64,000 nucleotides of DNA from Epiperipatus broadwayi (GCA_028023455.1 JAQFVV010006232.1:744001-808000); one strand, 5' to 3'; numbered from the stretch's first letter, positions 36,901 to 49,221 are shown. Made by a program: numbers and translations. The notes: generated by a model from the sequence alone, not told the origin.

Positions 36901-38037
36901 TTCATAAACAATCATTTCCATTTATAGATTACATTAATTAATACCTGTTTTTATTTTTAAATCTTGTACTTTTTTTATAAAAAAGTACGTTCAAATACTT
37001 ATTTGTTTTTTTAAAAAAAAATATTTTTAAAGTTTGGCCTCTGTGCGAATGTATATACGTTTAACAAACATTTTAATTTTAGCATTTACTTTTTTACTTT
37101 TAATTGCGAACTTTTAAGTTTTTATTTTAAATTAATGTAACAACATATTTATATATCGTTACAATATATATATATATTGAATTAATATTTATCTGTTATG
37201 TATTAAGATTTTTTGTGTGTTTTGTTTTATTTATGGTTATGGCTTTATAAATTATACTTTAATCTGGGAATGATATATAATATTGATTTTTTTTTATATG
37301 TTAAAGAATTAACAATAAAAATCCTAGATTTGCCTTATAACTGAAGTTGAATGTTGATTTATCATTTATATTCGCCTATTACTTTACCTGCCAAGATAAA
37401 TAGAAAATTTATCTAAATATAACCGATATAAATAGGCATGTAGATATATTAAGTATATTTTAGATTTGAATCTAACTTTTAAGAAATAGATTAAAGGGAC
37501 TAACTCGGGGAATAAAGATTTAAAGAGAGCGTTCAAATCCACATTTCTTAACATACCTCCATTCATTCAATAGGTTTTCCTCCCAACCCTGAGAATGAGC
37601 TAGCTTGGGTCAGGCACCTCATTAGATAGGAAAAGTAGGGAAATTATAATTCTCACCATAATAGTGAGTCTGGCACTTGAGGTCAGCTATCAACTGATGC
37701 TCATAAATATATTTTTTCTGTATAATTTTTTTTAAAATAGATCTTACTCAAGGTACAACAGCCACTGGAAAACTTTTAACTCATTTTCGTAAATCAGATA
37801 TACGCAATATCTAGAAATTGTGTGTATAAAATAAAATATATATAATTAATTCGTATTCGAATTCCAATTCAGTAAATAGTGCTTAAATACTATCTACAGG
37901 TGTTATGGTAACTAGACAGCCATAGTATTTCCATATATTATACTGTATGGTCTACATGTCCATTTTAAAGATTTATTTTATTTTATTTTTGTTGACAAGC
38001 ATTAAGTAGGACGGTTTAAAATGGGGTTGTCAGTTAA
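33998..38037 (+). repeat. 5' LTR of LTR retrotransposon, interrupted by ~2 kb insertion
   Basis: Direct repeat of 39101-41361. It starts TGTAACAG and ends GGGGTTGTCAGTTAA. The shared parts are 33998 to about 35125 and about 37165 to 38037. Between them, within a (TA)n tract, lies about 2 kb absent from the other LTR. The first 32 bp form a hairpin (TGTAACAG ... GGTTCGAACC ... CTGTTACA). A 76-codon frame at 34671-34901 (RRYKADSIHRLPAEEPRN) has a partly conserved counterpart in the other LTR. By eye the LTRs differ at roughly one site in ten, so the insertion is not recent. Confidence 0.8.
35126..37165. mobile_element. Unclassified ~2 kb insertion inside the 5' LTR
   Basis: Present in the left LTR and absent from the right one. 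It is GC-richer in places (for example 35160-35260, 35830-36300, 36500-36800), with words such as CAGGGCGCCATCTAGGC and a hairpin TGGTATGTGCATCCTACCA near 36650. A sequence TGTAACAACAT...CGTTACA lies at its right edge (37137-37163). Open frames of 60-78 codons have no recognisable domain. The type of element is unknown. Confidence 0.5.
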
Positions 38038-38406
38038 AATGACTCTCCAATGAATGGGTCTACGTAAGTAGGAGAATGGCAGGTTGATAAGAAATTTATT
38101 ATTTTTAATTTTAATTGTTTCTGTCTCACAAATATTGCTTTAGAAAATAAAGACAGATAGGGGAGAAAATAGGAGTGAGGATTAGAGATTCAACAATAGG
38201 GCAGGCGATGGTCAGCATAGTATTTTTTGAGCTGGGGTGGTGAGCTCAGCATGTTGTATAGAGAAAAGTAAAAAAAATAAATTGTCTTATTAGTTCACTC
38301 GGCACATTAGATATATATAAAATAAATAATAATAAATTGTGTTATTATTTTACTCAGAGTTCATTTTTAAAGATATTTCATAAAACTAAAAGTAGAAATA
38401 AAGTAG

Positions 38407-38748
38407 ATGAAAACCCGTTCAAAAAACAAGGAAGAGAAAATGAACAAGGATAGCACAGATAAAGCAGGGGAGACCAATATGATGAATATTATTATGAGAA
38501 AGTTGCAGGAGATGGAAGAAAGAATGAAATTAAAATTTGAGGAAATGAGGGAAAAACAGGATATGTTGTTAGAAATGCAGAAAAAGCAAGAGGTTAGAAT
38601 GCTAGCAATAGAAAAGAAACTTTACGAGCAGTCAGGGGAAGGCAAAAAGGAAGAAAACCCAACCCGAAGAGAGGACAACCTAGAGGAAGGGCAAACGAAA
38701 GCCGAGATAGAAAATAAAGAGGGAGTAAGGAAAAAAAAGACCAAATAA
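38407..38748 (+). CDS. Gag-like coiled-coil ORF of the LTR element
   Basis: A 113-codon ATG frame between the two LTRs. It starts MKTRSKNKEEK, then has a long charged helix (MRKLQEMEERMKLKFEEM and on, residues about 28-75) with heptad-like spacing of M/L/I, then a Lys/Glu-rich hydrophilic tail. N-terminal Gag regions of some animal LTR elements start with such a basic motif and coiled coil, which with its position suggests Gag. No CCHC knuckle, protease or RT follows. The internal region is only about 1.06 kb, so the element is non-autonomous or internally deleted. The frame is intact and less AT-rich than surrounding DNA. Confidence 0.5.
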   Translation: MKTRSKNKEEKMNKDSTDKAGETNMMNIIMRKLQEMEERMKLKFEEMREKQDMLLEMQKKQEVRMLAIEKKLYEQSGEGKKEENPTRREDNLEEGQTKAEIENKEGVRKKKTK

Positions 38749-38881
38749 AGCAAAATAGTTACTAGAAGATAAGGAGGCTACAGTGACATGCTCGATATCA
38801 CAGTCACAGGTAAAACAGTTTCTGAAGATTAGTGTTCACCGGGCAAATGGGTGAGGCACCAATTGAAAATTTAAAAAGCTT

Positions 38882-38993
38882 AGAAAGATATTTTAACTTT
38901 AACATATGGGGAAGTAAGTGTGGACAAAAGATGTATGAAAAATATTTTACCATTAACATATGTGGAAGTAAGCATGGACAAAGGATATATGTA
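38882..38993 (+). repeat. 56-bp tandem duplication in the LTR element interior
   Basis: Two adjacent units of about 56 bp, each with AAGATATTTTA-CTTTAACATATG or AATATTTTACCATTAACATATG, then GGAAGTAAG and TGGACAAA. They differ at about 10 positions. Confidence 0.7.
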
Positions 38994-39090
38994 TGAAAAA
39001 AGAAAAAGAAGAGAAATCATGGGAATTTTTTTATAGATATCATTATTTTAGACCTCAAAATAAGTATACCTCATTTTGAAGTCTTTCCAA

Positions 39091-39100
39091 CAGGGGGCAT
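39091..39100 (+). promoter_or_regulatory. Polypurine tract of the LTR element
   Basis: CAGGGGGCAT lies immediately 5' of the right LTR start (TGTAACA at 39101), the position of the plus-strand primer in LTR retrotransposons. This fixes the orientation of the element as plus. I did not find a convincing tRNA primer-binding site after the left LTR. Confidence 0.65.
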
Positions 39101-41361
39101 TGTAACAATAGCTGGGTTCAAACCCTGTTACAAGAAAAATTAAGTAATATGAACCCATTACCTTTAATCTATATAATCATTTATGTTGTTGTCAAGAGGT
39201 TAAATATGTATGAGGAATTAAATATATATATACATAAATCAATATTGAACTTTTTTAAAAAAAAGAAAATAAATGGGGAAAGGATTAATTAGGCATAATT
39301 ATTTATTTTAAAATTTTTTTTTTAATGTTTATTATAAATTTGAAAAATACAGTTATATGCAAATATTTTTTTTTATATATTGTTAGCAATTGTTTCAAAT
39401 ATAGATTTTTGTTTTGATCATATCTTAAATTAATGAGGGTAGTGAAAAGAAATACTGTATATGCCTCTAAGCAATTCTTGGTTATATAACAATCATTAAT
39501 TACTTTAAAAATTCTGGAGAAAGCCAAGAAATGTATGGTAAACTAAAAATACCAAGAATGATGGAACCAAAAGACAAAGAAAATGTTAAAGAAAGAAAAT
39601 TTTTTTTTTAAAAAAAAAAGCATTCAAAAAAGAAATAGATCGAAGTGCCGATAAATTCTTTTTTTGGAAAGTGGACAAAAAAATTAAAGTTAGTTAGGTT
39701 GAAACAGCTGAGCAGGAGAGAACTGTGGACATTTTAATGCTAATGTTTATAATGTTGGGGTAATAGCAGATACATGAAGGGTGTCACCATCCGCCGCCGA
39801 TACGAAGCTGACTCTACCCACCACCTGCCCACAGAAAATCCCAGGAACCTCATCAATAATATATACTGCATAATACAGAACAAAATAGAAAATATCAAAT
39901 CCAAAAGTATGAACAAATTTACTTTGGAACATTATATCGTTGATAATTTAAATCCCGTCTCATTCATAATCCAAATAAACTGTAATGCTAGACTTCACCA
40001 ATAAAAGATATCATGCTTTCATAAAGTAACTTTGAGTACTTCAGGACCCTAAAATTGAATTAGTTATACTACGTGATTGAATATTTTATATTCCAAACCC
40101 CAGGGTCCATCAGGTAATATGAACTTTTTTTATCTTAATATAACTTGGAATTGCTTCTCGTTGCCCTCAGAATAATTCTACTTGATTAGGCTATTAAGTC
40201 AAATTATAGTGTATAACTGTGTATATATATATATATGTTAAAACAAAGATTTGCATGGGTTAAATATATAAAATACATATTTTGCAGGTTCATCCATGTT
40301 AAAAACTTTTAATATTAATATACTGACATTTCAACTTGGTCACAAAAGTCATCCACAGAGTTATACTGACGTTTCGACTTGGTCACACAAGTCATCCACA
40401 GTGGATGATTTGTGTGACCAAGTCAAAACATCAGTATATTAATATTAAAAGTTTTTAACATGGATGAACCTGCAAAATATGTATTTTATATATATATTGA
40501 ATTAATATTTATCTGTTATGTATTAAGATTTTTTTGTGTGTTTTGTTTTATTTATGGTTATGGCTTTATAAATTATACTTTAATCTGGGAATGATATATA
40601 ATATTGATTTTTTTTTTTTGATATGTTAAAAAATTAATAATAAAAATCCTAGATTTGCCTTATAACTGAAGTTGAATGTTGATTTATCATTTATATTCGC
40701 CTATTACTTTACCTGCCAAGATAAATTGAAAAATTATTTAAATACATCAGATATGAATAGGCACGTAGATATATTAAGTATATTTAGATTTGAATCTAAC
40801 TTTTAAAAATAGATTAAAGGGACTAACTTGGGGAATAAAGATTTAAAGAGAGCGTTCAAATCCACATTTCTTAACATACCTTCATTCATCTGATAGGTTT
40901 TCCTCCCAACCCTGAGAATGAGCTAGCTTGGGTCAGGCACCTCATTAGATAGGAAAAGTAGGGAAAGTATAATCCTCACCGTAATAGTGAGTCTGGCACT
41001 TGAGGTCAGCTATCAACTGATGCTCATAAATATATTTTTCCCGTATAATTTTTTTTAAAAATAGATCTTACTCAAGGTATAATGGCCACCGGAAAACTTT
41101 TAACTCATTTTTGTAAATCAAATATACACAGTATCTAGAAATTGCATGTATAAAATAAAATATATATAATTAATTCGTATTCGAATTCCAATTCAGTAGA
41201 TAGTGCTTAAATACTGTCTACAGGTGTTATGGTGACTAGACAGCTATAGCATTTCCATATATTATACCGTGTGGTCCACGTGTCCATTTTAAAGATCTAT
41301 TTTATTTTATTTTTGTTGACAAGCATTAGGTAGGATGGTTTAAAATGGGGTTGTCAGTTAA
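39101..41361 (+). repeat. 3' LTR of LTR retrotransposon, interrupted by a palindromic insertion
   Basis: Direct repeat of the split left LTR: 39101 to about 40235 matches 33998-35125, and about 40490-41361 matches 37165-38037, ending in the same GTTGTCAGTTAA. The two halves are separated by a ~250 bp palindrome at the (TA)n tract where the left LTR carries a different insertion. ATATA after the end and TTATA before the left LTR agree at 4 of 5 bases, a possible target duplication. The 76-codon frame at 39774-40004 parallels the one in the left LTR. Confidence 0.8.
40240..40490. repeat. Palindromic insertion with hammerhead-like units
   Basis: The outer arms AAAATACATATTTTGCAGG, TTCATCCATGTTAAAAAC, TTTTAATATTAATATACTGA on the left are matched by their inverses on the right. 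Inside, on the minus strand, are two tandem ~43-bp units of the form GTGGATGA-CTTGTGTGACCAAG-TCGAAACGTC-AGTATA; the plus strand carries one more in the right arm. GATGA, a stem II-like GACTTG/CAAGTC, GAAAC and GUC resemble a hammerhead, but CUGAUGA is not intact (GUGGAUGA) and no stem III loop is evident. Confidence 0.6.
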
Positions 41362-41371
41362 ATATAACTTC

Positions 41372-42039
41372 TAGTATAAGCATTGCAATTTCAATTAGCA
41401 GCAAGGCAAATTCTTCTCTGCACAGTTCACATCAAATGCTTTAACATATTTTGCAGTTTTGAATCAATAAATCCCTAGAATGAAGTTGACCTCTGAATTA
41501 ATGACTGCTTACTGCCTGCATCTTTAATTATTGCCCATATAATGTAAAATATTCTACCAACTTAGACTATAGAGAAAAATATTTCATTGTATTAATAAAA
41601 TATGGTTCATTCATAATTTTTTTCTGGATTAAACTCGTCCTTCTATTTTCTGTCAAAATAGATAAAATTTTATTTATAACATGATTCAAAAAGATCCTAA
41701 AATACTCTTTAATTTACGAACTGCATACTTTTTTTTTCTTTATCATATATATGTATACATAGGTGCACACACACATTATTCTTTAAATATGATTATGAAG
41801 CAGTTACACTCCTGTTACTAGGGTTATATATCTCCTCCCTTTAAAAGAAGACAATGGGACAATGAAACTTTCCATTTTTCATTTACATGTTGATTAGTAC
41901 TCTATTAGTTTAAATTAATTTTCTTTCATTTGTAATATATATTGCATATCTTAAGCAAAAAAAATTCTTTTAACTTCTACATCACTTTTACTTTCTAGCA
42001 ATCTGGAAGTCTTTCTTTTCTATTTAATGTTCATTTTCT
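41372..42039 (-). other. Possible 3' LTR and polypurine tract of the Ty3/gypsy remnant
   Basis: On the minus strand, downstream of the integrase, AAAGGGAGGAG (41832-41842) is a polypurine tract candidate, and TGTAACTGC follows close by. 41372-41830 would then be the (truncated) LTR, cut by the right edge of the LTR element at 41361. No second copy of this LTR was identified in the window, so the call is tentative. Confidence 0.35.
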
Positions 42040-43240
42040 ACTCTATATGGTTTTAGAATATGCACATTATATGGCTCTTTTATATTCTTATCATCCCAGA
42101 TTAAAAAAGTTTTCACCATGCTTCTTTACAATTTCATAAGGTCCTTCATAAAGAATTTAAATTTCTTAAAATAGTGTTGTTTAGAAAGATTAACATTAGT
42201 TGCCTTCATAAACACTTTATCTATCTTAAAAAGGTAAGAGGTTTGATCCTATATAAATTCCTTATTTTCTTTTTACTACTCATTCACGTGGGTGCTCATT
42301 TTAATTAGCTTCCTTATTAATATACTCTGGTATTATATCAAGTAGAGTTTTTATAAGGTTTGGTGCTGCTTTACCAATATGAAGGTGGATAGAGTAAAAT
42401 CCCATAGATTTGTTCCAGGTCCAATTAAGATAATTTACAATGGTCTTTATTGGATTAACCCAACCATGATGATTTTTATGCATGTATACTTTAAGTAATC
42501 TTCCTAGTTCTCTCATAACCCTTTTGCAAGGGTTAGATTGAAGATTTTGAATGAAAGTCAGTATATTTCTGATTTTTTTATATCCAATGTTCTAATTCTG
42601 CAGATATAAATGGTGTTCCATAATCTGTTAGGATATTTTCAGGTTTTCCATAAATAGGAATATGTTGCTTTTCCATTATTGGGTATGTAGCTACATACTT
42701 TGAAAAAATATGTGACTAGCAAAGACTTCATTCTTCAAAATGGTGTCAATGGACTGTAATAATCCATAGCAAAAATTTCATTAGGTATTTTTTGTAAAAT
42801 TGGATATAGTGCCCTCACATAAGATCTATTAAGATGCTTGGTTTGGAGACACACTTCACAATTGCTTAACACAGATATTATATTGCAATATATTTTTGCC
42901 CCAAAAAATAGCATACACAATAAATATTCTACCTTGGAAGAACCAAAGTGTCAATATAATCTGTACACATAATTAACTAAGACTTTTATAACTCCACAAT
43001 GGATTACAATTCTTCTTACATGTTCTTTCATTTGATACTCCAAAAGTTTATTTCTAATATGGTATTTAGATTATGCTTCTCTTCCTTTTGATAATAATCT
43101 TTTTCTGTGTCAGATCAATTTCTAGCAGGTTAATTGTATCTTTCATTTTATTGTCATTTCTTTGGAATTGGGATAAGATTTTTAAGCTATCCCACACTGA
43201 TTTATCTATTTCAAGATTAACAGTTTATATATATATTCTA
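42040..43240 (-). pseudogene. Ty3/gypsy integrase remnant
   Basis: Read on the minus strand in broken frames: an N-terminal segment (IDKSVWDSLKILSQFQRND), a zinc-binding region (His residues in VIHCG/HFGSSK and the pair NCEVC with QTK after it, near 42840-42880), then the core with MDYY (first Asp), GKPENILTDYGTPF (second Asp, near 42600-42640), SNPCKRVMRELGRLLKV, and finally a GPYEIV motif followed by NVHILKPYRVEN (about 42060-42140). That order, including the C-terminal GPY module, is diagnostic of Ty3/gypsy integrases, which insert the cDNA. Multiple stops and frameshifts make it a pseudogene. The matching RT/RNase H lies at 47.7-49.0 kb on the same strand. Confidence 0.85.
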
Positions 43241-46200
43241 ACCTCTTCCCCCACCCTCACCGTCACGACCGTCCACTCCAAAAATTTATATAGTGTTTAA
43301 ATTTTACGGGTTCTAGCTCAGTCTAACAAATAAATAAATGAAATATCCAGCATTAATTAAAATGATTACTAACTCTAATTTTTAAAATACAAATACGGTT
43401 ATATTTTTAAAATGAATTAACAAATATTTACTATTTTCATGAGACATGGAGTGACGACACGGGGAACGAGATAGACTACATTGAGATATTATCCACATGA
43501 TACTATCTCAATGGCATAAGAACACTATTCCCCTTTTTACTATATTAAATAACTAACTCATAGTATTCTTACGACTTTCTAAGCTCTTTTCACTACGATT
43601 AAAATAATAATCATGTCTTAATATTCTTTCTAATAAGAATCTAGCTCAATTAATTAAAAATAAATAAAATGACATAAATCTCAGGTTCATAAATTGTACT
43701 CTAACTGATTTAAAATTACGGTAGTAAACTATGAAAAGGGAATTTTATGTCATAATTCACTACGCAGTAACTAACAATAATAAATAATAATAATAACAAC
43801 AATGGTATAATATAATCTTATTACTTCCTAAATGAAATAAATAATTACGTACGTGGTAGTATTTTAATAATCTGACTACAGAATACGTGTGGCAACATTA
43901 GCATATAATTTAATGTAATATTGTGGCAACCAACTTATGACCAATAAATGATATAATTATGATCTTTTAAATTTTTAATATACCAATAAATTCTCAAAAT
44001 TATTATAACACTTTTATGTTTACCTTTTTGTGCAAAACTATATATCTGTTTCAATTATAAATGTATTGTGAGATCATGCATCCATGTGGAGAAATAACAA
44101 CGAAGACACAAAGCTTTAAAATAAATTTACAACAAAGTTTATTAATAACATAAACAAATAACAATATTTTACATTATGTACATTGGATATCCTTCCTCTC
44201 CTATCACAAAATTATTTACCAGTTTATAAAAATGAAATCAAACTTCTACTTATTCTTTTATAATTAACTCTTATCTTTTAAATGCTTAAGAAAATACAGT
44301 ATTATTATTATTGGATTTCTTATTATGGTTATCTTGTTACAAAATGTGTTTATTATATAATTATCATTAACACTTTGTATCCCTACTATTTAAAAATTAT
44401 ATTTTTTAATTTTACAAATTACATTCGTAGTAAACATTCTACAAAAATAATAAAATTCTAGTTTTATATTAGTAGTATGGAATCCTATAAATTCAAAGAC
44501 ATTCTTCTACATTTGGTATTAAGTTTTATAGTTCATTATCCGATGTTTATTAGTCCTAATATACTCATTAAAGCCTTATTTCGGATGATATAATTACAAT
44601 CATTAACATACCATGCACACGTATATGTTTATTATACATTATTGAATTATTTTCTTACTAAATATGCAATATTTATTTTCTAAATATGATTAAAAATTAA
44701 AATTTTATTATCACTTTTATAAAAAACTTTGTTTTAGATTTCTCTTTTAAAATCTTATATTCGTTTCCGAATTAATTTATAACTGTATTATATGATTCTT
44801 TCTCTCTTTATGATATTTTGTACTTTCACTTTTAAAATTACACAATTCTAAACATTCCAGCAAATAAATTATTCTTACATAAATGATAACATCTCTGCAA
44901 TTCTATTTTATTCATTATTTCTTTGAAAATATCTCTCTGGCGATGCAGATTCCCAAAACAAGGATAGCGAAAATAGATGCACAGGATCAAAAATATAACT
45001 AGAATATTATCCGTCATAAACCTTGACAATAATGGCACAGTGAATTAAAAACACTATAGAGGAGTGACCTTTGTCTGTCTACCAACCTCTATTATAGGAG
45101 TGATGCTAAAGCTATTTCTTCAGCTTTATATAACATCAAAAAGTTTAAAAATACGCAAAAACACTGTCCAAAATATATGTGTTCAGTCATAGGGCTTAGT
45201 TAGCTATACTGAAATCACACAAACTAACTATGATCCAAATACTTTATTTTTCCTATTTCTTAACAAAACATCATCTTGGTTTCCTCTCCTCCAGTACTAC
45301 CAAGTCACTATCCGATCTTATTTCTCATGATTTTTCTATACAGTACATCGACAAATTCCTATCTGCATTTCTAACAATAATAAAATTCATTTTATTTCAA
45401 AAACTATACCGCTGTTCTTTAAGAAAATCTTTTACTACTTTTCTCGTATATTTATCATATACAAACTATTTTAAAATATCTGAATACTTTATTACATGAA
45501 AGTTCAAAAGAATCACACAATTGTTCTGTTATATTATATTATTAATTATACTTTAAATAACTTATTGCATGCATATTTAAAATTACTCCTATCTCATAAT
45601 ATGTTTTAATGTTGTATAAAATGTGTACATAGAATTTAAACTTTCACACATCATTCTTAATCAATAGATGATCTAAAAAAAAAATACATTATGCATTATA
45701 AATAAATATCAAAATTACCAAAACGATCTTTATCTTCTCGATCGCGTTCTGTAGGCTTCACCATCCCATTGATTCTTGTAGATATATGATTTCCATACAT
45801 ACTCTTTATTTTTAAAACAATATTTCTATCATTCTATTAAGCTATTATATTTAATTTTTTAATATTACTAAAATTATGTTTATATGTTTTCCCTAATCTC
45901 ACATAGCATTTTATATTTTAAAATAAATTAGTAAAAAATATTTAAATTATATTTACGATACTTCTTCATCAAACTTTCTTGAACCGTTCATATTAAAGCT
46001 AAAAAAAAAAAATATTTTATTTCTTCTTCAGTCACTTAATGTTCTACTTTAAAATAAACAATTATTATTCTGTTTAATAAATATTCATAGACGACAATCC
46101 TTGGTTTTCATAATATTGAAACACAATTATTAATTCTGATATTCTCTTTTAATATTGTCTGATAATATTTTCCCGCGCGACTTTTCTGATGCATCTTTTG

Positions 46201-47560
46201 GGTACTTTTATTTAAATCTTCAATAATTTTCCGGTTTCCATGGATCCATTTTCATTGAGTAATTTAATTTTATCTTTTCTAAATCAAGCATTTCTTCCAT
46301 TGAATACTTTATAATATTTTTTAATGAGATAAAGTTTTCGGCTCTTTTCCATAAAACGTATAATAGCACTTTCATATTATTCTATAACTTTTTCTTCTTT
46401 ATTTAAAATTCTGAACTATATATTTTAATAATGTTTTCCTTTAAAAGACAAACATTCTTTCTTCATCATAATTTTTCTTTATAATAAAACGCATATTAAA
46501 TATTTTTCATAGAGAAGAATAAAATAACTTCAAAGTAGCCTTATAAATTGTGCGTCATAATTTTTTCCTGACGGCAAGTAACTTCTCTTTTAAATTCTCA
46601 CATAGCGTCCCAATTATATTTCTTTGAGTGACAAAAATAAGTTTCTGGTGGAGCATAAATAAAACTGTATTAAGGCAATTTCCAATTATTTTTCCCTTAG
46701 CAATATTTTTAGGTATTTTTCCTTGTACTTCCATCTTTACTGTAGGCTTTTGGTTAAACTTGAATAAAATTCCCTGGTAAGATAACTTTTAAAATTAGCA
46801 ATCCATGTAGATACAGTCAAAATATATTATATGTTACAGAAGAACTTTTAAAATAAATATGAAATTTAAAATTTATATCACTTTTCCAGCTACGGTGTTA
46901 TCAGCTACAAAAATATGTTACTTTCTCTTTCACTTTCACATTACTTCTCCCCCACTTTGTATAATTCTTATATTTTGTCTGCTAATTTACCTCTGTTGAT
47001 TGGTTAATGACTTTTTTAGCGCGAACAAATTTACACATTTAGTTATATAACAGATTAGACTTTTAAAATTGAAGAATTGATGACGTAATGTCTCAAATAT
47101 TATTTAGACTAGTATTTTTAAATTCAATTTTAGTTTTATAAAAATTATTTAAACTTTAAAAATAATTATTAAAATAATATTTAATATTTTAACTTTTACT
47201 TTAATTGATCGATGGCAATTATATTTAGTTTCAAATTCACAAACCTTATTATTATTTTAACAAGCGTGTGTGTGAAGGTATATAATATACAGTCACGTGT
47301 TTACTAACTTTATCAAAGGATTTTTTATTTACGTCTCAGTCTAAATTACCAAAACTGATATATTTTATAATAATTTGGAAAATAATTAAAAAATATTGAA
47401 CTAAATATAATTCTCACCATTTTAAAGTCCTTTTTAAAATAGACTCTATTAATTTTGACTATTAAATATACTTATAACACTACATATAGTATTTATTTAA
47501 TTTATTAGTTTTAAAATATTATATTCAAATTATTAATATACTTTTAACTATTTATAGCTG
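43241..47560. other. ~4.3 kb unassigned insert within the Ty3/gypsy pol
   Basis: In an intact element RNase H and integrase are separated by about 100-150 codons; here they are 4.3 kb apart, so this interval probably inserted into it or results from rearrangement. Composition is AT-rich with sporadic CpG-containing patches (43435-43475, 43240-43275). A minus-strand segment near 44100-44160 has AATAAA-type signals (ATAAACTTTG, TTTTAAAGCTTTGTGTC), like an LTR R/U5 region, but no repeat partner was found. Open frames up to 89 codons lack motifs. Confidence 0.4.
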
Positions 47561-47713
47561 TATTATTTTATATGGCCAGCTTTTACAACCATAAGCAAGA
47601 ATATTATTAAGTTTTATTTAACTGTTTTCTCTTAAATAATCTATTACATTTTTTATATACCAGGTATTTTCAGCTTTAAATTGTACTATAAAATTTAATT
47701 ATCCTACTAATAT

Positions 47714-49000
47714 TTATATATCATACAAATATAACTTAAAATTTAAAATTTTTTTAGTAATTGACCTTTCTACCTTATTATGACCTACAGATAAGGGAAC
47801 AATATATATATATATGTCATCAGCACTTAAGTGTTGCTGTATGACTTGAACTGGATTCTGACTGAGAATATCAGCTATAATATTTTCTGATTCCTTACAG
47901 TATTGAACTGAGTACCAAACAGGCTTTACCACACTAACCTACTATTAGTTAGATAGCTATGAATCAAAAATTCAAGATTCCTATGATCTATAATCACAAT
48001 AATCTCATATTCCAAAAAAAAATTGTCTAAATTTTTGGAAAGCCCATATTATTGCTAGGGCTTTCCTTTTTGTTAAGAGTATAGTTCAAATCTGGACCAA
48101 AGTACAGAAATCCTCATCAGTTGTTCTCCTGGACTTTGAAGAAAATTGCTCTCAGTTTATAACTACTGCTATCAGTTTAGACATAAAAAGGTTTGTTGAA
48201 ATCAGAATAAAGCAGTACAACTGTATCGATAAATTTCATTTTAATTTTTTCCAAATCTTGATTATGTTTGGACATCCATCTCCAGGTTATATTTTTATTT
48301 AATAATTGAAGCATAGACTGCATATCCAAGTCTAAATTTGGATAAAACCTGTGATAAAAGTTACATAGACTCAATAATGATCATGTTTGTTTGTAAGTTT
48401 TTGGAATTTCAAAACTTTTAATAGCCATTATTTTGTCAAAATGTGGTCTTATATCCACCTTTTGTACAATGTTGTCTAAATTCATTACTTCAGAAGCCAT
48501 TAAGCTATTTTTATATTAATTTTAATGCCTTTATCTTTATATTTTTTAAAACAGAGTTCTAGGTACATTAAATGTTCTTTTGGGTCTTTGAATTCAACCG
48601 TCACATTGTCTATATATAAAGTTATTATGGATTTAATTACATCTCAATAGGCTTTCCCCACTATTTTTGATAAGCAATTTTCCAAATAGTTTAAATCAAT
48701 CTTCTATAATTAACAAAGTTATTATGACAAAATAAAATTGTGAGTTTTAAAAAATTATATATGATGATAAGATTTCCTTCTAATGATTTTTGTAAGGGTG
48801 ACTAAAAACCAAGAAGAAAAATAATTATGAGAAACGTTTTTTGGGTCTATAAAAACAATCATATCATTAAATATTCGATTAAATAATTCCATATTATAAT
48901 TAATGTCTGATGAGAACTATAATGAGCTCCAATCAAAATTGGAAATTGCCTTACACAGTCCAAAATAATTCCATTCTTCATAACATATTTTAATATTCAG
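47714..49000 (-). pseudogene. Ty3/gypsy reverse transcriptase and RNase H remnant
   Basis: On the minus strand, in fragments: LYIDNVTV (near 48600) where an active RT has Y-x-D-D, followed by FKDPKEHLMYLELCFKKYKD and the thumb motif LCNFYHRFYPNL (open 48374-48177), NITWRW, LLYSDFNKPFYV. RNase H pieces follow: TDSSSYKLRAIFF, the NYTLNKKE-type segment (48060-48080), and ENIIADILSQNPVQ (near 47850). The order RT - RNase H - integrase on one strand is Ty3/gypsy. The second catalytic Asp is Asn, and several stops are present. The RT upstream of 48.95 kb is not recognisable. Confidence 0.85.
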
Positions 49001-49221
49001 TGAGAGAGAACATTTAAAATAATTTATACTAACAAAAAATTTAATAAGTTGATGATGTAGATCAATAGGAAAAGTCAGAAATGAAACACAAAACATTTAA
49101 TTTCAAATAAATTACTTAAAACATAAACAAGTATTTGATTATAAGAATTTGAATAAGAATTGTCTTGCTTTAAATTCAAAAAAAGTAAAAAACTGTAACA
49201 TCCTATATGCCTTAGGTGATA

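Noticed and set aside
47810-47850. TCATCAG (CUGAUGA on the minus strand) as a hammerhead
   Set aside because: No stem II, GAAA or cleavage site follows, and it lies in Ty3/gypsy coding sequence.
48108-48130. Second TCATCAG in the Ty3/gypsy RNase H
   Set aside because: No hammerhead stems or GAAA box around it.
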